Of a stretch of DNA of 5,737 nucleotides, positions 1-5,549 are shown piece after piece (position 1 is the stretch's first letter; each line of letters starts with the position of its first letter). Under the pieces are notes generated by a model, which was not told the DNA's origin, searched no databases, and saw only the letters and a list, made by a program, of their open reading frames with translations. Both the position numbers and the translations under genes were made by a program. Source of the DNA: Prochloron sp. SP5CPC1. GTDB taxonomy: Bacteria > Cyanobacteriota > Cyanobacteriia > Cyanobacteriales > Prochloraceae. The stretch spans positions 1 through 5,737 of the forward strand of contig JACONB010000287.1 of the NCBI GenBank assembly GCA_014323965.1. The letters run 5' to 3'.

Positions 1-2860
1 TAGCAGATTTCACCGCCGCTAAAGTAGGAATAGATTGAGGGTCGAGAGCGTGGATATTCTTACCCGTAGGTAAAACATCAGGATTACGAATCGGGTCTCC
101 CCCAGGACCTGGAAGCACATATTCCCCTTCTAAAGCTTTCAGCAGTCCCCCCAACTCTTTATCAGCGCAAACTTGCTCTAAACAGAACTCTAAATACTGA
201 AAGAGGGGTTTGAGAGTATCTACGTCAACTTCCTTGTACCCACTTTCCTGCAAAGATTGAACCCAAGGCGCTTTTTTACCCAAGTTGAGGAAGTTGAGTT
301 TGGATATCATAGAAACCCTTCCTTCCTCGTTTACAATACCTTCAACCAAAGCACTCACAGCGTTACGACTAGCTTGCACAATGTCCTGCAACAGTTGAAC
401 ATCTGCTAACACACCCTTATCGTTATTACGGTAAATCTCCTCAATATCCCGACCAATACTCTTGGCAATAAGACGAGGTAAGGAGACAATACCTTCTTCT
501 TCCCTGTCAAGGTTAGCAATATTCACCAAAGTAGCCACTGCTTCTTCAGCAGTAGGGGGTTTCCCAATAACATGAAGTCCACAGGGTAAGAGACGGGACT
601 CAATTTCCATTAAGCGACGATATACCGCACCCACCAATAAGTCCCGTGCTCCAGGGGTCATGTCCTTAGCGTCCACCTCCGGTAAATCAATATCTTGGTC
701 TAAATTCACCAAACGACACTTATCGGCGATAGTGTTTACAATAGGAATACCCCGTCCTGTATCCTTCAGGGTTTGGTAGGAAGCAATTAACTCTTGTAAT
801 TCCTGTAAACCCTTATACAGTCCAGCATTCTCCGCTGGAGGTGTCAGATAGGAGATAGTATTGGCGTAGCTGCGACGTTTAGCAATGGTAGCTTCACTGG
901 GGTTATTGGCAGCATAATAATAGATATTGGGAATATGACCAATTAAGTTATCAGGATAACATTCTCCAGACATGCCCATTTGCTTACCTGGCATGAATTC
1001 CAGGGAACCGTGGGTACCGAAGTGGAGCACCGCATCTGCTTTCCATACTTTAATTAAATAAGTATAGTATGCAGCAAAACCGTGATGGGGACTAGCGGAA
1101 CGGGAAAAGAGCAACCGCATGGGGTCTCCTTCGTAACCAAAGGTGGGTTGCACCCCAATAAAGACATTGCCAAATTCCTTACCATAGATGAGCAGATTTT
1201 GCCCATCACTGTTGAGATGTCCTGGAGGTGGACCCCAATTTTCCTCCAAACGGGTAGAATAGGGAGTGAGGCGCTCATACTCGGGCACAGCCATGGGATA
1301 GGCCACATTTAGTTCGGGACTTTGATATTGGGCTTGAGCATCGTGAATCACCGCTTCCATCAACTCTTGGGGAGAATTGGGCAAATCTTTAATCTCATAG
1401 CCATTATATTTTAGTCCCTTCATCACCTCGTAAATAGAGCCGAACACATCCAAATAAGCAGCAGTCCCCACATTCCCTTTATCAGGTGGAAAGCTGAACA
1501 CCGTAATAGCCACCTTTTTATCCAGTTTAGGCTTTTTCCGTAGATTCGCCCATTTCAGCGCCCGTCCAGCGATAGCTTCCACCCTGTCTTGAAGAGCGAT
1601 GGCCTTCCCAGTCATACCATCTCGCCCTGAGAGTATGATGGGTTCAATAGCCCCATCTAACTCAGGAATGGCAATTTGCAACGCCACTTGGATAGGATGA
1701 AGTCCCAAATCGCTCTCTTCCCACTCCTGGGTAGTTTGGAATACCAGAGGTAAAGTTACCATATAGGGGCGATTCAGCCGTTTCAATGACTCAATGGCTT
1801 TGGGGTGGTCTTGGCGAGCTGGTCCCCCTACCAGAGCAAAACCAGTCAAAGACACCACCGTATCCACCATAGGTAGAGGTTCTATTCCTTTAATAGTATT
1901 ATCCCAGAAATAGGCATCCACAGGCTTAGAGAAGTCCAAACCGGACGCAAACACCGCAATCACCCGGGCACCCATAGCCTCCAGTTCCTGCACCATAGCC
2001 ACATAATGAGCATCATCCCCCGTCACCAGGTGGGTGCGTTGCAATACCAAACCCACACAGGGAGCTAAAGGATCCTTCAGGTCTTCTGAGATATCACTAC
2101 GACTATTGAACCAGGTTAGATAGTCCTGCAAATTCTCAAACATATGGGGAGCGAGGGGGTGCCAAATGCCCATATCAGGATATACTACCGGGTCTTGATA
2201 GGAGAAACTATCCAAATCGGGAAACACATATTTATCCGCCAGCATGAGGAGGAAGTTTTGCAAATTATCCCCTGAACCTCCCAACCAATATTGGAAACCC
2301 AACATGAAATTACGAGCATCTTGCGCCTTATCCATGGGCATATATTTTAATACCTTAGGGAGGGTACGGAGCAACTTCAACATGCTATCCTGGAAAGAAG
2401 AGCTGGACTTCTTCTTCCGATTGCGCATAAACTGGGCGATGGCGCTCTTAGACTGACCCAAATTAGCCATAGAGAAGGTTCCCAGCTTATTCAACCGCAT
2501 AACTTGGGGCATAGAGGGGAAGACAATGGCAGCGTCCAGGCGATCGCGATGGGGTCTTACAGCCTCAGCTACCTTTTCAGCCAAGTCTTCGATAAATATG
2601 AGAGAAGCAATAAAGATATTCGCCGTGGCAATATCCCGCTTAAAGTCCTCATAATTATCCGGATCCCGCAACTCCTCAATCAAATAACCGCTTATTTCCA
2701 CAGCTATTTTGGGGTTATGGCGGTTAATACAGCTTACCGCTTCCGATAGGGTACTTTGATATTGAGGCTCCAAAACCACATAAACTACCTTCAGGAGCGA
2801 TCGCCCCTCTACTTTATCAGGGACTATGTGGCGAATGGTAGATTTGACTTGCGTGAACAT
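1..2860 (-). CDS. chlH: Magnesium chelatase subunit H (partial, C-terminus beyond left edge)
   Basis: ChlH is the large porphyrin-binding subunit of Mg-chelatase. With ChlI and ChlD it inserts Mg2+ into protoporphyrin IX at the expense of ATP, the first committed step of chlorophyll synthesis. The reverse-strand reading gives 953 complete codons without a stop. It starts MFTQVKSTIRHIVPDKVEGR, the typical cyanobacterial/plant ChlH N-terminus, which separates it from the related cobaltochelatase CobN. Visible family signatures include VVYVVLEPQYQS near the start, FPSMPQVMRLNKLG (about residues 115-128), GFALVGGPARQDHP mid-protein, and HFGTHGSLEFMPGKQ starting at His613. Cyanobacterial ChlH is usually about 1330 residues, so roughly 375 C-terminal residues are missing. 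The start at 2858-2860 is supported by a GAGGAG ribosome site (2871-2876) ten bases upstream. I checked the frame at about ten points and found no shift. Some cyanobacteria carry more than one chlH-like gene; which copy this is cannot be told here. Confidence 0.98.
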   Translation of the reverse strand, partial: MFTQVKSTIRHIVPDKVEGRSLLKVVYVVLEPQYQSTLSEAVSCINRHNPKIAVEISGYLIEELRDPDNYEDFKRDIATANIFIASLIFIEDLAEKVAEAVRPHRDRLDAAIVFPSMPQVMRLNKLGTFSMANLGQSKSAIAQFMRNRKKKSSSSFQDSMLKLLRTLPKVLKYMPMDKAQDARNFMLGFQYWLGGSGDNLQNFLLMLADKYVFPDLDSFSYQDPVVYPDMGIWHPLAPHMFENLQDYLTWFNSRSDISEDLKDPLAPCVGLVLQRTHLVTGDDAHYVAMVQELEAMGARVIAVFASGLDFSKPVDAYFWDNTIKGIEPLPMVDTVVSLTGFALVGGPARQDHPKAIESLKRLNRPYMVTLPLVFQTTQEWEESDLGLHPIQVALQIAIPELDGAIEPIILSGRDGMTGKAIALQDRVEAIAGRALKWANLRKKPKLDKKVAITVFSFPPDKGNVGTAAYLDVFGSIYEVMKGLKYNGYEIKDLPNSPQELMEAVIHDAQAQYQSPELNVAYPMAVPEYERLTPYSTRLEENWGPPPGHLNSDGQNLLIYGKEFGNVFIGVQPTFGYEGDPMRLLFSRSASPHHGFAAYYTYLIKVWKADAVLHFGTHGSLEFMPGKQMGMSGECYPDNLIGHIPNIYYYAANNPSEATIAKRRSYANTISYLTPPAENAGLYKGLQELQELIASYQTLKDTGRGIPIVNTIADKCRLVNLDQDIDLPEVDAKDMTPGARDLLVGAVYRRLMEIESRLLPCGLHVIGKPPTAEEAVATLVNIANLDREEEGIVSLPRLIAKSIGRDIEEIYRNNDKGVLADVQLLQDIVQASRNAVSALVEGIVNEEGRVSMISKLNFLNLGKKAPWVQSLQESGYKEVDVDTLKPLFQYLEFCLEQVCADKELGGLLKALEGEYVLPGPGGDPIRNPDVLPTGKNIHALDPQSIPTLAAVKSA
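2540..2547. repeat. HIP1 octamer palindrome
   Basis: GCGATCGC inside chlH. This is the highly iterated palindrome of many cyanobacterial genomes and supports the taxonomic call. It has no gene-specific role that can be read here. Confidence 0.9.
2797..2804. repeat. HIP1 octamer palindrome
   Basis: Second GCGATCGC, also inside the 5' part of chlH, where it encodes part of the Gly-Arg-Ser-Leu segment of the N-terminus. Confidence 0.9.
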
Positions 2861-2885
2861 AAAAGTGATTCTCCTCTGGGGCTGG

Positions 2886-2916
2886 ATAATACTACCTCAA
2901 TCTTTGATTGTATCAA
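2886..2916 (-). promoter_or_regulatory. Candidate chlH promoter, proximal, with overlapping dyad
   Basis: Reading toward chlH, a TTGATA (-35-like, 2911-2916) is followed by TATTAT (2886-2891, 19-bp spacer) or TAGTAT (2889-2894, 16-bp spacer). This would start transcription a few tens of bases before the ATG. A 6-bp inverted repeat, TTTGAT-N3-ATCAAA (2903-2917), lies over the -35-like box and would be well placed as an operator. The call rests on consensus matching in AT-rich DNA only. Confidence 0.35.
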
Positions 2917-2929
2917 AAAATACTCGCCC

Positions 2930-2959
2930 TATATACGCTGACAGGGTTATTTGAAACAA
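2930..2959 (-). promoter_or_regulatory. Candidate chlH promoter, distal
   Basis: Reading toward chlH, TTGTTT (2954-2959) and TATATA (2930-2935) are 18 bp apart, giving an alternative or second sigma70-type promoter about 70 bases before the ATG. Cyanobacterial chlH genes are often light regulated, but nothing here identifies the regulator. Confidence 0.28.
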
Positions 2960-3032
2960 TTCGATATATTCTTTGTTACATTTATTTACACTTTGCAATA
3001 GTGTTCGCTCACATATTGCTTAACAAAAATTA

Positions 3033-3051
3033 ATATCAATAATCTTGATAT
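3033..3051. repeat. AT-rich inverted repeat (7-bp arms, 5-base loop)
   Basis: ATATCAA and TTGATAT are perfect complements separated by TAATC. It could be a protein-binding dyad or a weak hairpin. It lies about 170 bp upstream of chlH, and no T-tract marks it as a terminator. It may be chance in AT-rich DNA. Confidence 0.4.
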
Positions 3052-3075
3052 ATTTAATATTATGTGATATATAAA

Positions 3076-3130
3076 CCCCCGCAAATGAATTGCTGGCTCA
3101 TACGGGAAGTCCACCGAGGGTGGACTATAG
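3076..3130 (-). repeat. Double-hairpin interspersed repeat (REP-like)
   Basis: On the minus strand this reads AGTCCACC-CTC-GGTGGACT (a perfect 8-bp hairpin, 3108-3126), a linker TTCCCGTATGAGCC, a second small hairpin with GCAA/TTGC arms around TTCAT (3081-3093), then GGGGG (3076-3080). This order (hairpin, linker ending in AGCC, hairpin containing ATTCAT, G-run) matches from memory a repeat family common between genes in filamentous cyanobacteria. Such elements are thought to be spread by Y1-type REP transposases; none is encoded in this window. Confidence 0.7.
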
Positions 3131-3153
3131 CTATGCAATAATGCTTTCATTAA

Positions 3154-3179
3154 TTTATTAATAAGGCGGTAACTTATAG
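3154..3179 (+). repeat. 26-bp degenerate direct repeat, copy A
   Basis: It begins TTTATTAATAAGGC and ends GTAACTTATAG. It matches copy B (3250-3275) at 21 of 26 positions without gaps. A weaker third match, GTAAATTATAG, lies at 3311-3321 just before the TIR stub. Confidence 0.5.
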
Positions 3180-3185
3180 TAACCT

Positions 3186-3216
3186 GTAGGTTGGGTTGAG
3201 GCAACGAAACCCAACA
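3186..3216 (+). repeat. GTAGGTTGGGTT-type intergenic hairpin repeat
   Basis: The arms GTTGGGTT (3190-3197) and AACCCAAC (3208-3215) pair perfectly around the loop GAGGCAACGA. I recognise this from memory as one of the commonest short repeats between cyanobacterial genes; when falsely translated it gives WVSLPQPNLQ-like peptides. Its function is unknown. It sits between the two 26-bp degenerate repeats. Confidence 0.75.
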
Positions 3217-3249
3217 GCAAAAAAGAAGCTCACAGAACCGAACTATTGC

Positions 3250-3275
3250 TTTAATAATAAGACAGTAACCTATGG
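3250..3275 (+). repeat. 26-bp degenerate direct repeat, copy B
   Basis: It begins TTTAATAATAAGAC and ends GTAACCTATGG. It pairs with copy A (3154-3179) on the other side of the GTAGGTTGGGTT repeat. The A/T-rich composition makes part of the similarity cheap; the shared GTAAC-TAT-G core is the more telling part. Confidence 0.5.
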
Positions 3276-3329
3276 CTAGCATTGCCTACCGTGCTATATA
3301 TAATATAATAGTAAATTATAGAGAAGCAG

Positions 3330-3419
3330 ATGAAAATATTTATCAGCCACGACTTTAATGACACCAAGTTAGCCAGGCGAGTAGCTGGTACTCTTAGGGT
3401 TATTCTCGTATTGGAATAA
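3330..3419 (+). pseudogene. N-terminal stub of a TIR-domain protein
   Basis: The frame encodes only 29 residues before a TAA. The start, MKIFISHDFNDTKLA, followed by RRVAGTL, is what one expects for the first beta strand (IFISH), the loop and the first helix (D..LA..VA..L) of a TIR domain. Full TIR domains are about 130-150 residues, and they serve as NAD-cleaving or signalling domains in bacterial defence systems and in cyanobacterial NB-ARC/TPR proteins. After residue 22 the similarity stops (RVILVLE then stop) and a GC-rich repeat follows, so the rest appears to have been deleted or replaced. Only a weak GAGAAG precedes the ATG. It is the only coding trace on the plus strand. Given its short length a chance match is possible, but the consecutive family-like residues make a gene remnant more likely. 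Confidence 0.55.
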
Positions 3420-3429
3420 TTAAGCTAGT

Positions 3430-3453
3430 GTAGGGGCGCGACCCGTTGCGCCC
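3430..3453 (+). repeat. GTAGGGGCGC-type GC-rich hairpin repeat
   Basis: GGGCGC (3434-3439) and GCGCCC (3448-3453) pair around an 8-base loop within GTAGGGGCGCGACCCGTTGC. From memory it resembles another widespread cyanobacterial intergenic repeat. It lies 17 bases beyond the 3' end of the GH25 pseudogene. It could end transcription from that side, but no T-run follows on either strand, so it is not called a terminator. Confidence 0.6.
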
Positions 3454-3470
3454 GCTCAGTGTTTACGCCG

Positions 3471-4415
3471 TTAAGGAATAATGGTTGAACCGATAAATGC
3501 CACTAAATCACTTAGAGAACCATTAAAGCGATCGCCATCTTCATCTGGCGTTGGAATTCCTGGCACTTCAATGCGATCAGTATATTGCCAGAATGTCCAA
3601 GTTGACCATTCTTTGGGAATTAAGGGTTTTTGTTTACTTGTAAAGTGAGCCACCCACAGGGGATAACTGGAGAAGTCTCGGACACCAGACATTCATCCAT
3701 CCCAAAAACCAAAGCTGGTGTAAATAATCGGCTTGCGCTTGATCTCTGTTTCGATTTCTTCAATCCAGGTGCGAACTCGACTTACTCGCTCAGATTTCTT
3801 CAGAGAATCCCATTGTCGTCGCACTGAGTTGGGGAAATGTTCTAAATCTATCACTGGAGGCAAATCATCGGGCCCAATTGGGTCAACATTGTTAACGTAG
3901 TCTAGAAAGTTGCGAGCTTATTTTTGAGGATCTACAGTAGGTCTGAAAAAGTGATAAGCTCCGCGAATAATGCCCGCACCCTCCATTTGTCGCCAGTTCC
4001 TAGGGAAGGTTGTTGCTTTCCATGTTCTCCCCTCCGTAGCTTTGGCGAAGGCAAATGAGAAACCTGCTCCCTTAACTTTACGCCAGTTCACCGAACCATC
4101 AAAGTCAGAAACATCAATTCCCGGCTCGAAGCCTAAAGGATTGGAATTAGAGAGAACTATCGTAATTTCCTCACTTGCCACTTTGTTTTTATCCCTGTCA
4201 AGTCCTACAACTCTGATCTGCCGGACTCCGGAGGTGTAAAATTCAGGATAAGTTAAAACCCAGTCTCCTAATTCAACATCATCACCGCCAAGGTAATACT
4301 GTTCGGCAAAAAGCTCTACTCTAACAATGCCCCCATCTGCCCTTCCTTTAAACGTGACGGGAACTTTTAAATGAAATGATGAGTTATTCTCCCGACTCGT
4401 AATCGTTATAGACAT
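3471..4415 (-). pseudogene. Ig-like domain + GH25 muramidase, broken by two in-frame stops
   Basis: The single frame from ATG 4413-4415 to TAA 3471-3473 spans 314 codon positions. It contains TAA at codon 166 (3918-3920) and TGA at codon 241 (3693-3695). Read through, it is one continuous GH25 lysozyme (N-acetylmuramidase) behind an Ig-like domain at about residues 1-89. The GH25 part runs from GFEPGIDVSDFDG, with candidate catalytic Asp101, through AFAKATEG and GAYHFFRP. Beyond the first stop come the catalytic DxE motif in PPVIDLEH (Asp190, Glu192) and KPIIYTSFGFW. Beyond the second come YPLWVAHF, WTFWQY and DGDRFNG. The first stop removes the catalytic DxE pair, so the translated 165-residue product should be inactive. 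A strong AGGAGGT site (4421-4427) sits five bases before the start. The gene lies 37 bp after the M15 peptidase, probably in the same operon; the gap also has a 10-bp palindrome (4437-4446). A C-to-T change in CAA and in CGA would explain both stops. Confidence 0.88.
3528..3535. repeat. HIP1 octamer palindrome
   Basis: Third GCGATCGC, inside the 3' part of the GH25 pseudogene. It suggests the lysozyme gene has had time in a HIP1-bearing cyanobacterial genome rather than being a very recent import. Confidence 0.9.
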
Positions 4416-4452
4416 GAATAACCTCCTATTGTCAGTTTAGATCTAAGGCAGT

Positions 4453-5175
4453 TTATGGGAGCGTAATAAACCGCGTCCCTGAACGGTCCATTCTCAGGAC
4501 TTGCTTGCGATTTCTGGGTTGAGCACTAACATGAATCCAATCAGGATTAGCTAACGTGCCAAATTCTAGGATAATTTGATCGTAATCACAATTATTACGT
4601 ACCCATTCGGCAAATCTTCTTGTCCCGACACTCAATGGATTAACATCGGCAGCAAATCCTTTCCTGTGAGCACTGGTTGAACTTCCTCTTAGAGCTAGGT
4701 TGAGAGCTTCAGAACGAAAACCGGAATTAATTTTTAATGCACCGAGGGCATTACGGGCAGGTTGTAAAATCTGTGAACAAAGGGTACGCAAATTCTCAAT
4801 TTCTCTAGCAGTGGGTGTGTTGTCAATTCCTAGCCGTTGGGCAGTTGGTGACACCACAAATTCCCAAAGTTGGAAATTCGGTGTTAAGAAAGTACTCAAA
4901 TCCCATGATGATGAGATTTCTACCCAAATATCATCACTGGCGACTAAATTGTTAGCAGCATCAAACCCTTTAGCAACAACCAGACGATTTCCTGCTGCAT
5001 TAAATGCGTAGGAAATTGACCAATTTCCGCTAAGTTGAGTTCTCCCTAAAGGCCAGCGATCATCAGCTAATAACTCAACTTGGGTAATCGGGTCATCCAC
5101 TGTCCCTTGAAAAGTCACTTGCTGTTCTAGGGAAAATTCTTGATTGTCAGTCGGATTCGTAATTTTAATGGCCAT
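4453..5175 (-). CDS. Ig-like domain + M15 family zinc peptidase (peptidoglycan endopeptidase/carboxypeptidase)
   Basis: This is an intact 240-residue protein expected to cut peptidoglycan stem peptides. Residues 1-89 form an Ig-like beta-sandwich domain (MAIKITNPTDNQEFSL, then VTFQG and QVELLAD) closely related to that of the neighbouring GH25 protein. Residues about 95-220 are a peptidase M15 domain. It has SGFRSEALNLALRG, then SAHRKGFAADV with zinc ligands His170 and Asp177, DQIILEFG, and DWIHVSAQ with the third ligand His215. Asp212, three residues before His215, sits where the catalytic acid lies in VanX- and Ply500-type enzymes. The N-terminus is polar with no signal peptide, and no membrane segment is seen, as in phage endolysins. 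The start at 5173-5175 is preceded closely by a short AAGG, a weak ribosome site. It is first in a probable two-gene operon with the broken GH25 gene. Whether it cuts D-Ala-D-Ala, L-Ala-D-Glu or another bond cannot be read from the sequence. Confidence 0.9.
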   Translation of the reverse strand: MAIKITNPTDNQEFSLEQQVTFQGTVDDPITQVELLADDRWPLGRTQLSGNWSISYAFNAAGNRLVVAKGFDAANNLVASDDIWVEISSSWDLSTFLTPNFQLWEFVVSPTAQRLGIDNTPTAREIENLRTLCSQILQPARNALGALKINSGFRSEALNLALRGSSTSAHRKGFAADVNPLSVGTRRFAEWVRNNCDYDQIILEFGTLANPDWIHVSAQPRNRKQVLRMDRSGTRFITLP

Positions 5176-5246
5176 TACCTTGACTCTTTTTCTCCCAGCT
5201 TGTATGCTAATGGTATCAATTAGTTGGCATAATTAACTATATACTT

Positions 5247-5275
5247 ATAATAACTAATTCGGCGTTAAATATTAA
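5247..5275 (-). promoter_or_regulatory. Candidate promoter of the M15-GH25 pair
   Basis: Reading toward the M15 gene, TTAATA (5270-5275) and TATTAT (5247-5252) are 17 bp apart, about 72 bases before the ATG. Spacing is ideal, but both boxes are A/T words in an A/T-rich stretch, so the call is weak. Confidence 0.3.
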
Positions 5276-5354
5276 CCCCTAGACAGATGATAATTATTTA
5301 TCAATATTATAAGTAAATCTTATACTTCACCAAGTACCGTAAGAGATAACAGCT

Positions 5355-5420
5355 GTAAGGTGGGCAACATGTCTCCCCGCTCTTGATATCTAAAATCTGG
5401 AGAGGTTTTGCCCACCCTAC
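5355..5420 (+). repeat. GTAAGGTGGGCA inverted-repeat element
   Basis: The 13-bp ends GTAAGGTGGGCAA (5355-5367) and TTGCCCACCCTAC (5408-5420) are complementary at 12 positions and enclose 40 bp of unrelated sequence. The TGGGCA/TGCCCA ends resemble, from memory, very common short repeats between cyanobacterial genes. The layout, short terminal inverted repeats around a small core, is like a tiny MITE, but no flanking target duplication is evident. Confidence 0.65.
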
Positions 5421-5441
5421 CAAGAACTGCTGACTCTTCTT

Positions 5442-5459
5442 GCACTAACACACCCTACA
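5442..5459 (-). repeat. TGTAGGGTGTGTTAGTGC-type repeat unit
   Basis: The minus strand reads TGTAGGGTGTGTTAGTGC, which I recognise from memory as a frequent cyanobacterial intergenic word (usually part of a longer hairpin). Only the half unit is present here. Confidence 0.45.
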
Positions 5460-5468
5460 TCAACATCC

Positions 5469-5497
5469 CTTTGCGTCTTTGCGCCGGGGGCGCGAGA
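5469..5497 (+). repeat. CTTTGCGTCTTTGCGCC repeat unit with GC hairpin
   Basis: The unit begins CTTTGCGTCTTTGCGCC and ends GCGCGAGA, a wording that recurs between cyanobacterial genes (recognised from memory). GCGCC (5481-5485) and GGCGC (5489-5493) pair around GGG. Confidence 0.5.
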
Positions 5498-5505
5498 ATA
5501 AAGGA

Positions 5506-5539
5506 GTAAGGTGGGCACCGTCCATGACGCAGCCCACCT
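5506..5539 (-). repeat. Second GTAAGGTGGGCA hairpin, possible terminator of the Rpn gene
   Basis: AGGTGGGC (5509-5516) and GCCCACCT (5532-5539) are perfect 8-bp arms with a 15-base loop. The first 12 bases repeat those of the element at 5355. On the minus strand the hairpin begins about 11 bases after the Rpn stop and is followed by the pyrimidine-rich TACTCCTTTATTC, so it could weakly terminate that transcript. The T-run is poor for a classic intrinsic terminator. Confidence 0.5.
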
Positions 5540-5549
5540 AAACCTTCCG

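Larger units (their letters stand above)
2861..3329. other. AT-rich intergenic region with promoters and dispersed repeats
   Basis: Between the chlH start codon and the TIR stub I see no credible gene. The stretch holds two candidate chlH promoters, a 7-bp dyad (3033-3051), a double-hairpin repeat (3076-3130), and a GTAGGTTGGGTT repeat (3186-3216) bracketed by two similar 26-mers. A 98-codon minus-strand reading frame across it reads straight through the repeats, has no recognisable domain and is not called. Confidence 0.8.
5176..5549. other. Intergenic region with promoter candidate and repeat cluster
   Basis: There is no credible gene between the M15 peptidase and the Rpn-family gene. The part near the peptidase (5176-5340) is AT-rich and holds a possible promoter. 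The part near the Rpn gene (5343-5540) is a chain of four short repeats: two GTAAGGTGGGCA hairpins, a GCACTAACACACCCTACA unit and a TTTGCG-rich unit. Confidence 0.8.

Noticed and set aside
1082..1312. Plus-strand and out-of-frame open frames inside chlH, such as 1082-1312 and 2244-2941
   Set aside because: They lie opposite an intact, strongly recognised ChlH reading frame, so they are shadows of it.
2986..3282. 98-codon minus-strand open frame between chlH and the TIR stub
   Set aside because: It reads through two known-type intergenic repeats (giving WVSLPQPNLQ and PPSVDFPYE peptides), has no domain and has no convincing ribosome site.
3430..3453. Intrinsic terminator for the hydrolase operon
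   Set aside because: The hairpin is GC-rich but no T-run follows on either strand, and it matches a dispersed repeat.
3471..3692. Separate 73-residue gene starting at the ATG after the TGA
   Set aside because: It is the C-terminal end of the GH25 domain in the same frame, has no ribosome site of its own, and cannot fold as an independent lysozyme.
3970..4239. Plus-strand open frames opposite the lysozyme and peptidase genes (3630-3827, 3970-4239, 4700-5011)
   Set aside because: The minus-strand frames carry the family motifs; these are antisense shadows without motifs.
5355..5539. CRISPR array from repeated GTAAGGTGGGCA units
   Set aside because: There are only two 12-bp copies, each part of its own inverted repeat, with no uniform spacers and no cas genes.
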